DNA from: Pelobates cultripes
Lineage: Eukaryota > Chordata > Amphibia > Anura > Pelobatidae
NCBI GenBank assembly: GCA_933207985.1
Contig: OW240914.1
Location: 135,311,563-135,375,562, forward strand
Length of the DNA stretch: 64,000 nucleotides
Reading direction: 5' to 3'
The translations under genes and the position numbers were made by a program. The notes beneath the pieces were generated by a model, which was not told where the DNA came from, searched no databases, and worked only from the letters and a program-made list of their open reading frames with translations. Of the stretch, positions 33,659 to 46,800 are shown in pieces (within the stretch, counting starts at the first letter, position 1; each line of letters opens with the position of its first letter).

Positions 33659-36600
33659 ATGCCGAAGACAATCTCCTGCATATCACTCAATTGCAAGGGC
33701 CACAACAGCCCGGCAAAACGACATAAAGTACTCCTTGGACATCAAGTACTCCATTGGGCGAACCGCACAGGGGCAGAAATAATCCTCCTTCAAGAATCCA
33801 GGCCCTTTCCCCTAAAAAATAGAAACTACACAGAATTCCACTCGGCAAAGTCCCAGAGTGGCAAACACAAGTTTATCGCTGATCCATAAATCATGCCCCA
33901 TCCGATTCACACGTACGATCTCCGACCCCCAGAGCAGATTCCTGACCATTGCAGGTCAACACTGCAACCACAAATATGCAATAATATCCATAAACGCCCC
34001 TAATGCCCCCGACGCGCCCCTTTGGTCATCCATGCGGGCCCACCTTAAACTTTTTACCTCTCACCACTTGATAGTCGAGGGGGGACCTTCAATGCGGTCA
34101 TAGCCCCTCACATAGATCGGAAACAAACACTGTCTAACAGAACCAGGACTCGCCTACTAGATTGGACAAGGCATTTTTAAACTTTACACAGCAAACAGGC
34201 CTACAAGACATCTGGAGATTACAACACCACACATTCCCATACTTTACCTTCTACTCGAATCCACACTCCTCATACTCTAGGAGTGATGTTTCTAATCTAC
34301 CTCTCCTTACTACCCCAAACCAAACATTCCTCAATTGGGACAATTACATGGTCTGACCATGCGGACATATCCCTCACAATCAATATCCCCTTGACGAAAA
34401 GATCGTGGACCTGGCGACTAAACCACACCTTACGTCATAACCCCAAAATCAGACAGACTTTACATAGAGAACTAAGGGACTACTTTACAATAAATAAAGA
34501 CTCGGTACACGCGGTGAGCATGCTATGGGTGGCGCACAAAGCCTTCATTAGAGGCAAAATGATCGAACTAGCTAGCAGACCCAAAAATGACCAGAACTAG
34601 AAGACCACCTGCTATCGTTACGGGCCATAACAGCCCAACGCAAACAGGACCCCTCGCCCAAATAAAAACCCACCAAAAGGCCATCAAAACGTTCATGACC
34701 AAAGACTCTCAAAAGGCATTCCAGTGGACTAGACAACTCTTCTATGAAAAGTCCAAGAAAGCAGACTCCCTCCTTGCTCGCAAACTAAATCGTAAAACCC
34801 AAGCCAAACACATAGACACAATCAACTCACCCAAGGGTAGCAGCCACAACACTCCTGACCATATAGCCTCTATATTCTCAGACTACTTCACAGCACTATA
34901 CGACCACAACCCAGACATAAACAGCCCAGCTTCCAATGGACCATAGAATCCTATTTTAACGAAACTCTTGCATTGACGGACACAGCGAGGGCTAAACTCT
35001 CTGCTCCCACCACGTTATAAAAATAGCTCACACACTAAAAACAATCAAACCACATAAATGCCTGGGTCTGGTCGGCTTTACAGGCCTCTACTATAAGATG
35101 TTCTCTCACGTACTGTTGCCCCACCTTACTACACTTTACAACTCGCTCCTGCTAGGTGAAGCACTACATGCCTAGGACGAACATGTCTCATCCTGAATCC
35201 GAACAAAACACACCAGGACCCGGGACATTATCGACCTATCTCCCTCCTCAATGTAGACTCCAAAATCTTTACAAAACTCCTAGCCAATCGCATACATCCC
35301 TATCTTCCAAAATGTGTTCACCCTGGCCACGTGAGTTTTATACCCTCCAGACAGGCATGTGATAACACTAGATGCACACTAGACTTGATATGGGCGGCCC
35401 AACAGACAGATCCCAACCCTACTCCTTTTGATGGACGCCAAAAAGGCATTTGACCGCTTGCTTTGGCCTTTCCTCTTTGCCACCCTCCAGAAATTCAAAT
35501 TCCCCACAACCATCATCAAGGCTCTAAAAACCCTGTATACCCAACCTACAGCTACACGTCTCAAACCCAATACGAAACCACCGGAATTCACGATTCGAAA
35601 CGGAACGAAACAGGGATGCCTATTGTCCCCACTCCTATTCGCCCTCTCCCTAGAATCTTTGCTCCAAAACATACGCAACCCCCCATCAGTTCGAGGTCTG
35701 AAAATCAGGCACAACGAATTCAAAATTGCGGCATATGCTGGCGACATTCTCCTGACGATCACCGACCTGGTCCACTCCCTGCCACATCTACTCACACTTC
35801 TGGGACAATATGCTGACCTCTCAGGGTATAAATTGAACCTGGAAAAGACCGAAGCTCTCCCACTGGGAATACCACAACCAACCCTAGACAGCCTAAAAAT
35901 CACGCACCCATTTAAATATAACACAAACAGCATCCACTACCTGAGCATACACCTTCCCACGGACCTATGCACGACATATACCTTAAATTACTCCTTCTGC
36001 TCCAACAAGCGCACATAGACCTGCACAACTGGAACCCCATGCCCATTTTCTGGCTAGGCAGATTAGCCATTTATTAAAATGAATCTCCTCCCCAAATTTC
36101 TATACCTGTTTCAGGCCCTACCCATCCCCATATCCAAAGAGGACTTCAAAACACTCCAAACAAGGATAGATAACTTTATTTGGTCCAATAGAAGTCCTCG
36201 TATCAAGAGGTCTACAATGTACAAAACCACAAAAACTGGGGGACTGGGACTCCTGAACTTCTATAACTGCTTTTAAGCCACCTAATTGACGCAAATACAG
36301 CACTTACACGCTCATCCAGGTTTAAAGTTATGGGTAGACCTCGAACACGACCTCATGGGCAGAGACCATCCCTCACTACTCTTCTGGCTCCCCAAGTAAG
36401 GTAGACCGTAAACCCTGCAGACATCCCCAGCCCTCAGCACGTCCTTCCTCATATGGGACAGGTCCGTCCCTAAATACCCACTGTAACGGCTACCCAGGGT
36501 AGAGAGGGGTATCTGTCATTGGCGACGTCCTTCCTCCGGGCAAGATGCTGGGCTGTAGTGGAAAAGTGAAGTCCCATCCGCTGGATCCCTGGAGCAATAG

Positions 36601-38040
36601 AGAGGCAGAGCTCTGAAAAGAGCTAGCGATTAAGCTGCAAATTCCCTTTCAACAACGAGACACAGCTACGTTTTGAAGGGTGAAGAAGAACTGACCCCAC
36701 TGAGCATTTATTGCTGCTTTTATGCAGGATTTTACAGGTTAGACACCATCCACTGGACCTTGTGGGGCACCGACAATACAGTTTCAGCAACCAATCATAC
36801 ACAAGATTACAATAGAGCACACCCAGCAGTTAGTGAATTCCTCCCCTCTGCTTAGGAGATAATTAAGTTAATTAACTGTATCTACTCAATTATCTCCAAG
36901 CTGAAAAGTTAGATTTTAAAAATATATTTTCATAACTTCTTGATTTTATATCGTGCAAACTTACTGATATAACTTGGGGACAAACATATCCAAAATTTGT
37001 GAAAATCCGTTCAGGGGTTCCAAAGATAGTAAAAAAGTCCCTTTGACCGACCGCAAGCACATTTTTATGCCCAAAATAGTTCCATAGATTTGGGCTGTGC
37101 GGTCTGTCTATTTTACCCTGAAAAAATGACTAAGTCCCATTCGAACCTGCGTTCGAATCTTCGAACGGGATTTAGTCTCTAGCTGCAGTGTCCAAGGGGA
37201 GTAGAAGGTACAGGTCAGCGGTGTTCGCGCAATTGGGTAGCCGAAAATAGTTCCATAGATTTGCTGGCACACACCGCTGACCGTGTTTGAATGAATCAAA
37301 ATGGCTGCCGCCATGTGTTCGATTTTCGAATGGCGGCCACTTCTACTACTTCGGCTGCATCCGTTGTGCCTGTTCAAAACTGCAGATCCTTCCCCAAGGT
37401 ACTTAAAGGGACAGAAACAGTCTTTTACAAGTCCATGAGCCCAAATAACCTATTACTGAAGGTAAAACAACAAATAGTCTGAGTTCACATTATACTGGTT
37501 AACTGGGGGTTTTTGTTACACCCACTCATAAACATGCCCTCGCCGCTCATTCCAATCTTGAGGAACAAACAGTTTCCTCCTGGAATGACACCCCAAAACT
37601 TTGCACACTACGAAGACAACGGACTCTTGAGATTCTTCCACTTCTTTCGTGCCCACCTACTGATACAGTTCCCGGACATACCCAGAAACACACCACTAAA
37701 TACCTTTGACCATTTCCGATACCTACAAATTTGAAGCTTCTTCAAAGAACCTCCACAGCCACCACTAAACTGACACATTTTGAAAGCACGTGCATCCAAA
37801 TATCAGTTCACAAAGGGCAAATTTCCTCTATATACCTCCAAATGAACGCTGCCTCCCCAGAGGATGCACTCTTGTACACCAAAGCATGGGAAAGAGACAT
37901 AGGCCCACCAAGCGACCCCTCGGACTGGACTGACATATGGGAGGCCGCAGCCTCACTCACAATTTGCTTAAACTACAAGGAGCAGGCCTACAAAACGCTG
38001 CTCCGTTGCTACCTGACGCACTTACGACTGAAACAGATAT
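33659..38040 (+). pseudogene. L1-like ORF2 (APE endonuclease and reverse transcriptase), broken
   Basis: Begins MPKTISCISLNCKGHNSPAKR and has LLQESRPF, the N-terminal APE-endonuclease blocks (Asn and Glu). RT blocks follow: MDAKKAFDRLLWPFLF (35431), NGTKQGCLLSPLLF (~35600), and YAGDILLTI (~35735) where the usual F/YADD has Gly for the first Asp. Next are LSGYKLNLEKTEAL and PKFLYLFQALPI...FIWSNRSPRIK. After the LTR the C-terminal part resumes (37530-38040). Many frameshifts and stops are present. It is inactive, both by frame breaks and by the catalytic substitution. Confidence 0.85.
36482..37520. mobile_element. 1039-bp solo LTR with 5-bp target duplication CCCAC
   Basis: Starts TGTAACGGCTACC and ends TTTTTGTTACA, with perfect TGTAAC/GTTACA ends, flanked by CCCAC at 36477-36481 and 37521-37525. 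Single LTR with no internal region, so a product of LTR-LTR recombination. Inserted in ORF2 of the sense LINE and therefore younger than it. Related decayed sequence at 5220-6150. Confidence 0.9.
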
Positions 38041-38762
38041 GACATACCGCTCACCGTAAACCACACCGACCCCGCTCCCTACACAGTACCAACCGCCTCC
38101 CACAACCCCCTCGCTCCACCACCCCCTTTCCCAAATCTCACACCCCCTCTACCACCCCCCCTCCCCCCACCTATCCCATGTACCTACCTATAATATCTTA
38201 CTATAAACACAATACTCTCCATTGGAGAAGCATCCATACGATGCAAACCTCCGGCGAAATACATTCGCCGACCTCACTTATCCACACCTGACCTAGAATG
38301 ACCCATAGATGCCCGCAAACCACCACTCACGCGATGTCGGGCGAGAAATGCCCGGGTTCCACCCGGGACAATCCACCCACACGAGACCACACAGACACCT
38401 GATACTTAGGGATCCAATTCCCAACCTTACCCTAAATCACCTTACCCTCACCTGCAACAAAAACTCCATGACCCCAACAGCCTCACATACGCTACTTGTA
38501 TATACCAATGACTCACATATCCAGAGCATCTATAAATATACAGAGACCCTCGACAGGATCCCCACGGGAACTTCACCCACTAAAACAAAAATTGGCTAGA
38601 TACTGAAACTAGGCATTAAATGACTGCATAATTCCAACTGTAATGCAAAAAATGGACAAATGTATCAACGACTTTATGGCGAACTCTATCCCTCCCTACT
38701 TTCCATTCTGTATCCCAATATAAATGATGATATAACCTGAAAATAAAGAATTTACAAAAAAA

Positions 38763-39265
38763 TATGTATATGTGGGGTGTTTTTCAGAGATTTATGACCA
38801 ATAACAGTGTTACAATGTCACTATTGATAAATTTTAAAAATGTATATTTTGAAACCGCAATATCCTACTTGTACTTATAGATCTATAGCTTGCAAAAAAG
38901 CCGGTAAACACTGGGCGTTTTTAAACTTAGGACAACATTTTGAATCTTTTTAGCAGTTTTTTTTTCATTAGCTTTTGTGGAAGAGTAAAAGATTTTTCAA
39001 GTAAAAGTCAAACATGTTTTTTTTTGTTTTTTATTTTTTTCACTATATTTTATTATTTTTTTAAAATGTAATTTTGGCATGAGACATAATGGTATGTAAA
39101 GAAAGCCCTTAATGTAATTGAAAAAAGAAATATATAATTTGTATGGGAACAGGAAACGAGAGAGAGAAAAATTACAGCTAAACATAAACACCACAAAAGT
39201 GTTAAAACAGCTCTGGTCCTTAACGTACAACATGGCCAAAACAGTCCGGTCGTTAATGTGTTAAG
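38763..39265. mobile_element. TTAA-family-like non-coding remnant
   Basis: Contains 'tgtggggtgtttttcagag' and ends 'ggtccttaacgtacaacatgg...taatgtgttaag', resembling the end structure of TTAA transposons. AT-rich, no ORF of interest. Confidence 0.35.
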
Positions 39266-39289
39266 CACTTATCAGTTTTTTTTCATAAC

Positions 39290-40060
39290 AGAAGAAAATT
39301 GTTTTCAACTAGAGACTCTGTAGAGGGTGTAATGTTAATTCTCAAGTATTTGATGTGATGTGCTCAAGTAAAGCCAATTTTTTTCAATACATTTGTCTAA
39401 AGAGTCAATGTAGAGATTTTTGGTTAAAAATACTGACTTATCAATGTTAAATTTATGGCTTGCGTGTTAAAAGTATCATTCAAGTTTTTTAATTGGTGCT
39501 TTTAGAGAACCTTCGAGATCTTCCAATGTCAGGAGAATGTCGTCCGCATATAAATGAATTTTGCTGTATCAAATACTATAGTCCTTGGTGTGTGCCGTTT
39601 TCTATCGGGAAGCCCTCTGAACTAATATTAGGTCCCTTGACTTCAGCGGTAGGTCCAGTATATAGAGCCCTGATTGTGTTCATCATTCCCTCCCCAAAAC
39701 CATATTATTTGGGCAAACTAGATGGGCCCAATGGTTCTTATCTACTGTCACATTCTATGTTTCTTTCCAATGCTTTGAACATAAAATCCCATCCTAACCT
39801 ATCAAAGGCTTTCTTGGCATCTATTGATAGAATAATTGTGACTCTATTTCTGTTCCATCTATTATGTTATTCTTCTCATGTTATTGCCAATCATTCGGGA
39901 ACTAAACCTACACAATCTTTTCCAATTAGTGTTGGACTAATTTTCCTTATTCTTTAGGCTAATATCGATGCATAGATTTTGAAATCTGTATTAAATACTG
40001 TTATGGGTCAATAATTGGTTAGAATTTTTGATAAGAAAAAAGCTCAGAATTCCTATCTTT
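39290..40060 (-). pseudogene. L1-like reverse transcriptase fragment with intact YADD
   Basis: Minus strand: a NYRPIS-like region decayed near 40000, then ILSIDAKKAFDRLGWDF (~39830-39785), ALYTGPTAEVKGPN...IENGTHQG (~39690-39590), FIYADDILLTLEDLEGS (~39555-39510), and KFNIDKS. Order and blocks match L1 ORF2 RT. The YADD motif is intact, but stops are frequent and only the RT palm region is present. A CR1 tail interrupts it at ~39698-39765. Confidence 0.75.
39698..39765 (+). mobile_element. CR1-type LINE 3' tail inside L1 fragment
   Basis: 'tttgggcaaactagatgggcccaatggttcttatct' then 'cacattctatgtttc', ending in a TTCTATG-like repeat as CR1 3' ends do. Extreme 5' truncation. Confidence 0.5.
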
Positions 40061-40103
40061 AGGGATATGTAGTGTGTCCAGCGAACCCTATACAGGGGAT
40101 AAT

Positions 40104-40645
40104 CCTAAAACTTGAACCAAAACAGTAGTAGAGAGAAGTAAACCAAGGGTATAAAACCCGAGGAGCACAGAAAGAGTTCTCTGGGTTTGCAGATGTATAT
40201 TGATTAAAACACATTTATTATAGAACATAAGTTCCTAAAAATAAAGAAAAATATATAGAACCTAAATAAATCCCATCACATCTAGAAAAAAGTGGAGAAC
40301 TATAGAGTCATGTAGTCTTAATGGGGATATGGGTTAATAGGTATTGAGTGGTTCTTGGAAGTGAGCTGTCATACAGTCTACTGAGTAAATGGCTCCAAAC
40401 ATTATGTATAATATCTCCTTAAAATAACTAACCCTATCTTCATTGAATACTTTTTTTTTTTTCTAGATGTGATGGGATTTATTTAGGTTCTATTTATTAT
40501 TCTTTATTTTTTTGGAACTTATGTTCTATAATAAAATGTGTTTTTTATTATTATATATATGTAAACCCAGAAAACTCTTTCTGTGTTTCTCGGGTTTTAT
40601 ACCCTTGGATCACTTCTCTCTACTACTGTTTTGGGAGAACAAAAC
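40104..40645. mobile_element. Foldback element with ~180-bp inverted arms
   Basis: Left arm 40104-40290 ('aaaacagtagtagagagaagt', 'gggtataaaacccgag', 'tagaacataagttcc', 'ataaatcccatcacatctag') is the reverse complement of the right arm 40463-40645. The spacer is ~170 bp. No ORF; non-autonomous. Confidence 0.8.
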
Positions 40646-40712
40646 TCCTCCACGAGGTAAGTGTGTAATATCAAAAAAGTGCTTTTCAAATAGAAAATAG
40701 CAGCTCTACACT

Positions 40713-42350
40713 TTATTATTATAATTATCACCATTTATATAGCACCAACAGATTTCGTAGCGCTTTACAATATAAGAGGGGGGATTTAACTATAAATAAA
40801 TTACAAGAAAACTTAAGGAATGATAGGTTGAAGAGGGCCCTGCTCAAACAAGCTTACGGTCTATAGAAGGTGGGGTATAAAACACATTAGGACAGGAAAT
40901 CGCAATCAAATAAGGTGGAAGTGAAGCAGAGCTGGAGGAGAGAGTAGAGTGCTGCCCTTTAGGAGAAAGCAAGAGACCGGTATGTGAGGTAGAGGTTAGT
41001 CTGGGAGGCCATTAGCTTTCCTAAAGAAATGGGTTTTTAAGGCACTTCTTGCTGAAGACTAAGGGAGAGTCTGATTCCATAGGAAGAGAGCCGCCCGCGA
41101 GAAGTCCTACAAGCGCAGGTTGGCCGTACGGGTGCAAGCAACGGACAGGAGAAGGTCACGGGCAGATCGGAGAGACCGAGAAGGGGCATAACAATGGATC
41201 TGTGAAGACGTAATAGGAGCAAGAATTGTTCAGTGCTTTATAGGTATAGGTTAGCACTTTGAATTGACTCCTATAGGAAACAGGAAGCCAATGTAAGGAC
41301 TGACAGAGGGATGAGACGTGAGAAGAACGACTAGAGAGGAAAATCAGTCTGGCGGCAGCATTCACTACAGACTGTAGCGGGGTAATACGTCTATTGGAAA
41401 GACCAATTAGGAGTGAGTTACAATAGTCCATGCGAGAGATTACTAGAGCACCTTTTAAAAGCTCTTTAGTAGCATCTTGTGTAAGAAAGGGGCGGATGCG
41501 GGCAATGTTTTTAAGGTGGAATTGGCCTGATTTGACGGACCCTATGTGAGGCCAGAATCAAAAGTAACACCAAGACAACGTGCTTGTAAGGATGGGCTAA
41601 TATGGGTACCACCAATCTGAAGGGAGAGCGAGAGAGGAGGATTAATATTAGCAGGAGGAAAGACCCGAAGTTCTGTTTTGGAAAGATTGAGTTTCAGAAA
41701 GCGGAAGGACATCCAATCAGAGAAGAAAGACAAGAGGTGACACGTTGTAGGACGTCAGGAGAGTGGTGTGGGGAGGAGAGATATATTTGGGTGTCATCAG
41801 GGTACAGGTGGTATTGGAATCCAAATGAGGTAATAAGTTTGCCAAGAGAGGCAGTATAAAGAGAAAATAGAAGGGGACCAAGGACAGAGCCCTGGGGGAC
41901 TCCAACTGAGACAGGACAAAGGGTGGATGTATCTTTAGAAAAGGAGACACTGAATGAGTGTTGGGTGAGATAGGAGGAAATCCACGAGAGGACAGAGTCT
42001 TAGAGACAGAGCGATTGAAAAGTGTGGAGAAGGAGAACATGACCAACTGTGTCAAAGGCAGCAGAGAGGTCAAGAAGAATTAGTATGTAGTAGTGACCTT
42101 TGGATTTAGCTGTGATGTCGTTATTGACTTTAATAAGGGCAGTCTCAGGAGAGTGGAGGAGGCAGAAGCCAGACTGAAATGGGTCAAGGAGAGAGTTGGA
42201 ATGAGGAACCAGGTCAGACTGGTAAAGACTAGCCTTTCAAGTAGCTTTGAGGAAAAAGGGAGCAGAGATATAGGGCAATAGAAGATGAGAATGGGTCAAG
42301 ACATGTGTTTTTTTTTTTTTTTTAAAAGATAGGTACTACAGTAGCATGTT
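40713..42350 (-). pseudogene. L2-type LINE, 3' half (RT C-terminal region and 3' end)
   Basis: Minus strand. RT blocks: [13 protein letters not shown]..., then [17 protein letters not shown] (41720-41670) and MDYCNSLLIGLSNRRITPLQ with VVNAAARLIF (41431 down), all typical of L2-clade LINEs. The 3' UTR carries 'ttgtaaagcgctacgaaatctg' and ends in a TTA repeat (~40713). Several frame breaks; 5'-truncated near 42350. Neighbour of a foldback element and a second L2. Confidence 0.85.
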
Positions 42351-42394
42351 TAAGGACAGCAAGGATGGTGCCAGAAGAAAGAGAATACAAATAC

Positions 42395-42965
42395 AAAAAA
42401 GCAAGTCCTGTGCACACTCCCATCACTCCTGGGCGACAGCAACATACACATCAGCCCCAATACATACAGTAGAAACCTGCGCTCTCTCCTAAATCCCTGA
42501 GTACTGTATTGATGTGAACTGTCGTCGTTGCTGCCGCTCAGGAGTGATTGGAGTGAGTGCAGGACTTTTTTTTTTTATATTTGTATTCACTTTTTGTATC
42601 ACACAGCTTTGTTACATTGCTGCCGCCCATCCCATATGTTCCCTATTAAAGCTTAATAAGTATATAGGGGTGTATATAAAACATACCCCTATTTTTGCTA
42701 GGAGCTTAAGGAAGCAAGGTGAAGGGTTGGTGTAGGACCCACTTAGGGGGTCTGCCTAAATGTTGGGAGGCGGGCACTCCCTCCACTGGCCATTGGAGTA
42801 ACTAAATGACCTCCATTTGTTTAAATATACATAGGGATTAAGGAGTGAGCGCAGTTATCTTTTTTCTTTGGTTTTTACTATATATTGGGGCTGATGTGTA
42901 CTGTGGTTGTTGCTGTCGCTCAGGAGAGATGGGAGTGAGCGCAGGACTTATATTTTTGTAGTTGG
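42395..42965. mobile_element. Foldback element with ~60-bp ends (GTCCTG...CAGGAC)
   Basis: Left 'aagtcctgtgcacactcccatcactcctgg' (~42401) and right '...ctcaggagagatgggagtgagcgcaggactt' (~42890-42950) are imperfect inverted repeats including 'ggggctgatgtgta'. A third related copy lies at 42512-42570. No ORF. Confidence 0.6.
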
Positions 42966-43052
42966 GACATACAACTTTCAACTTATTTTAGCAAAAAATC
43001 TGTAAATTTATTTTAGACCTGAATATATTTATTAAAAATATTAAAATAAACT

Positions 43053-43602
43053 CTAGTACAGTGGAACTTTGGAGCACGAACTTAATCTGTTTTAGAAGGC
43101 TGTTCAAGTTTCCGATTTTCTTGAGAACCGAATCAACATTTCCCATAGGTATTAATGTAAATTTGATTAATCCGTTCCAGACCCCCAAAGTAACAGCATT
43201 AATTTGAAGAATGAATGGAGCGGTTTGCTTACAGAATGTAGCTCTATTTGAAGACCAAATGGAGCTGTTTGCAGACAGAATGGAGCTCTGCTGACTGAAT
43301 GGAGCGGTTTGCTGTCAGAATGGAACTGTTTTCTAACACAATGGAGCTTTCTTTTTTTACAGAATGGAGCTGTTTGCTTAGAGAAGAGAGCGGTTTCCTA
43401 GCAGAATACAATGACAATGCGTCATACTAACAACGTATCAATGAGTTTACCAATTAGGTTACCATAGAAGTGAATGCCGCGTTATGTGTTCAGGTACCGA
43501 GGATCTTTCGCGTACTGAGACATTTTTTACAAGAAATTTCAGTTCGACTTTCCAATTTTGCGAGAACGAGATCGTTCAAGTTCCGAGATTCTACTGTACA
43601 CA
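43053..43602. mobile_element. TA-flanked TACAGTGGAAC non-autonomous element (mariner/Tigger-like)
   Basis: Left end TACAGTGGAACTTTGGAGC; right end, on the other strand, TACAGTAGAATCTCGGAAC. CAGT starts with TA flanks fit pogo/Tigger-type Tc1-mariner elements. The centre has about six imperfect ~37-bp tandem units built on 'aatggagc(t/g)gtttgc'. No transposase. Confidence 0.6.
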
Positions 43603-43790
43603 CTTTAAAATGGTAAATGTGAATAGCTTTATAGAAATTTCCAGCTGCCATTATGCTTCTTTGTTGAAGAATTTACCTAAGGCCCAGTTTCTTCGCATTA
43701 GAAGAAACTGCACCAAAGTAGAAGAATTTAAGAAGCAAGCATATAGATTGAAGAGAGACTTCCTGGATAAAGGGTATAAGTAAAAGGAAC
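43603..43790 (+). pseudogene. Penelope-like RT thumb fragment
   Basis: Frame 43630-43783 reads HYASLLKNLPKAQFLRIRRN, then EEFKKQAYRLKRDFLDKGY. This is the same block as LPISQFIHVLRYNRDKEQME...RKRFLERGY of the PLE at 14868-15962. Isolated fragment, both ends lost. Confidence 0.7.
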
Positions 43791-43849
43791 TACTAATACA
43801 CACGTATTAAACAGCCAGAGAGATACCCCTTTAGAAGTGACAGAAGAAA

Positions 43850-46800
43850 GGACCAACAAAAATATAGGAAAGACACACCCATTATCTGCAATGATGGGTA
43901 GGGACATAAAGAACTAAAGAAAGACCGTAACCAAACAAGGTGGAAAAGTAGCAGAGCTGGAGGTGAGCGTTCAGTATGGCTCTTTAGGAGAGCAAGAGAC
44001 CGATTTGGATAAGTATAGATAAGTTACTCTGGGAGTCCATTAGCAATTCAGAAAATGTCTTTTGAGGGACTTCTTAAGCAATTGAAGAGTCTTATGGGAG
44101 TAGGCAGGCTGTTCCAAAGGAAGGGAGCTGCCCGCGAGGAGTCCCGCAAGCGTGAGCAGTAAGGGTGCGACAGGACAGAAGACGGTCACCGCCAGAGTGA
44201 AGCGATAGAGAAGGGGCATATCTATGAATCAGGGAAGAAATGTAACAGGGGCTAGAGTAGGTTAGAGCTTTATTGGTAAGGGTTAGTATTTTGAATTGAC
44301 ACTTATAGGATACAGGCAGCCAGTGTAAGGATTGACTTAAGAGCGAGGTATGAGAGGAGTGAGAGTGAGAGATTGCAGCCTGGCAGCCACATTCATTGCC
44401 AATTGTAGTGGGACAGTTCGGCTTTTGGGGAGACTAACTAGGAGAGAATTACAGTAATCCATGCGAGAGATTGCCATAGCATGAACAAGCTCCTTGGCAG
44501 CATCTTGCATGAGAAAGGGGCAGATGCAGGCAATGTTCTTAAGGTTTTTAAGGTGGAATCGACCGGTTTTATCAACATACTGGATATGTGGCGCCAGGAT
44601 CAAAGATAAGACAACGAGCTTGCAAGAATGGACTGATGCAAATACCCTCAACTTGCAGGAAAGTGAAGGAAAAAGATCAGCTTTATGAGGATGAAAAATA
44701 AGATGCTCAGTTTTAGAGATTGAGTTTCAGAAAGCGGCAGCACATCCAATCAGAGATTGAAGAAAGGCAAACAGTGACACATTGCAGGACCACGGTTGAG
44801 ATTTCAGGGGAGGAGAGCCATATCTGGGTGTCGTCGGCATACAGATGGTAGCTGAATCCAAACAAATTTGTTTGCCAAGAGAGGCAGTATAAAGAGAGAC
44901 TCCAACAGAGACCGGGCGAGTGGAGGAGGTGTCATTGCAAGGAGACACTGAACGAAGGTTGGGAGAGATAAGAGGATAACCACGAGAGGACCGTCACAGA
45001 GACAGAGTGATTGAAGAGTTTGAAGAACGAGAGCATGATCAACGTGTCAAAGGCAGCAGAGAGGTCAAGAAGAATTAGTATGCGTAGTGGCCTTTGGATT
45101 TAACTGTGATTAGGTCATTTGTAACTTTAATAAGATCAGTCTCAGTAGAGTGGAGGTGGCGAAAGCCAAAGTGAAGAGTAAAGTCTTACTTGAAGCTTTG
45201 AGAAAATAAAAAAAAGGAAGTAGGGATATGGAATGATCATTGGCAAGTGGTAGACGTGTCTACAGAATGCTTTTTTAGGATTGGTAGGACAGTATCATGC
45301 TTAAGGGAAGCAGGGACAAAACCAGAGGAAAGAGCAGTTTAGGGTGTGTGATAAGGATGGTAGGAGACTGTCACATATTCATCCTCACTTTGTGGTATCT
45401 GCGGTAGTAATTGCCTTTCTGACCATAACGGAAGTGCCACTCAGCATCCCTGCACCAGTATAAGTAACTCCTGCAACATGTTGGTGGACGCCGGGCGCTG
45501 CGGATCCACGCCATTTTATAGCCCCACGTCCGCCCACGGTAATGACGTCAATGTGCGTGTGACATCAGGCAAAAGACGGGTACGCATGTTCTTGGGTCAA
45601 AGGCCGGTTACGAACAATCTGATCTGTAGGAGACGTATTTAAACTCATTTTTACTTTTTCTCACTGCCCTGTCGTGGTTTCCCTTTGATTGTTATCCAAG
45701 AGTGTGTTCCTGATCTTTTGTTTTTGGTTATTGACTTTGGCCTTGTTTTGAGTTCCCTGACTTCTGGTATCCTTGACTATTCGCTTTCCATTATCGCTGT
45801 GTCCCATTCTGTGTCACTGACCTCGGCTAGTATATTGACTTTTCTTTGGTATGTTATGTATGGCCAATCTAAGGTCCGGTTAGACGTTACCCTTAGTCCT
45901 AGGTGTGACACAATTCTGCGTCCCTGTGTGGTTGCGAGAGGGAGGAGCAAAAGGGGGAGAATTATTACCTTAACTGTTCAATCTTGTCGGTAAAGTAGCA
46001 TGCAAAGCTATTTGCTGAAAGGTCAGTTTGAGGGGTGGCTTGAGGTGGGCAAAAGAGAGTTGAAGGTACTAAAGAGAAGCCTGGGACTGCATGAGCGTGA
46101 ATTAACAAGAGAAGAAAAGTAGGATTGTTTAGCAAGGGTGAGGGCTGTGCTATATGAACACACAATGAATTTATAATGGAGGAAGTCTGACAAGGTGCGG
46201 TACTTCCTCCAGCAGCGTTCAGCTGAACGGGAGCATCGCTGCAGGTAGCGAGTCGATTTAGTGTGCCATGGTTGGAGACGCGTCTTCCTTGAGGTGCATC
46301 TTTGGAGCGGGGCTGCACTGTCCAGGGCAGAGGTGAGGGTAGCATTATAGGAGGGGGTAGCCAGAGAGGGACAGGAGAAGGTGGAGATGGATGAGAGTTT
46401 GAAATGGAGATCAGCTGAGAGTTGCTGGAGGTCAAAAACAATTAAGGTCCCTTCTGAGTTGAAGGGGGTTAGGGTGAGGCTGTTGGATGAGGGGGCTTTC
46501 AAGAACAAATAAGAGGTCGTGATCTGAGAGGGGAAAAGCAGAGTTATGAAGCTTAGAGATAGTGCATGCATTAGGAAAAAAAAAAAAGGATCAATGGTAT
46601 TGCCAGCTACATGTGTGGGAGGGAGCATTAGCCCACTTTCATAGGCCAATAGGGAGGTTTAAAAAGGAGTTCGGAAAGTACTGAGGTCAGGGGTCGATTA
46701 ATGGGAATGTTGAAATCCCCAAAAATTAGTGAAGGGATATTCCTTGAAAGAAAGTAGGGAAGCCAATAAGAAAATGGTCAAGGAACAGACCATGGGGCGA

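Larger units (their letters stand above)
31544..38762 (+). mobile_element. Near full-length L1/Tx1-like LINE, sense to PIWI gene
   Basis: Starts GGGGGCGGAGCCTGACC, has decayed ORF1 and ORF2 in L1 order, and ends with AATAAAGAATTTAC plus an A-run at ~38755-38762. After removing the LTR at 36482-37520 it is about 6.2 kb, similar to the antisense copy at 47353-53829. Target-site duplications are not clear. It abuts the TTAA element at 31519. Confidence 0.85.

Noticed and set aside
36482..37520. Host promoter or CpG-like region inside the L1
   Set aside because: The TGTAAC/GTTACA ends and CCCAC duplication identify it as a solo LTR insertion.
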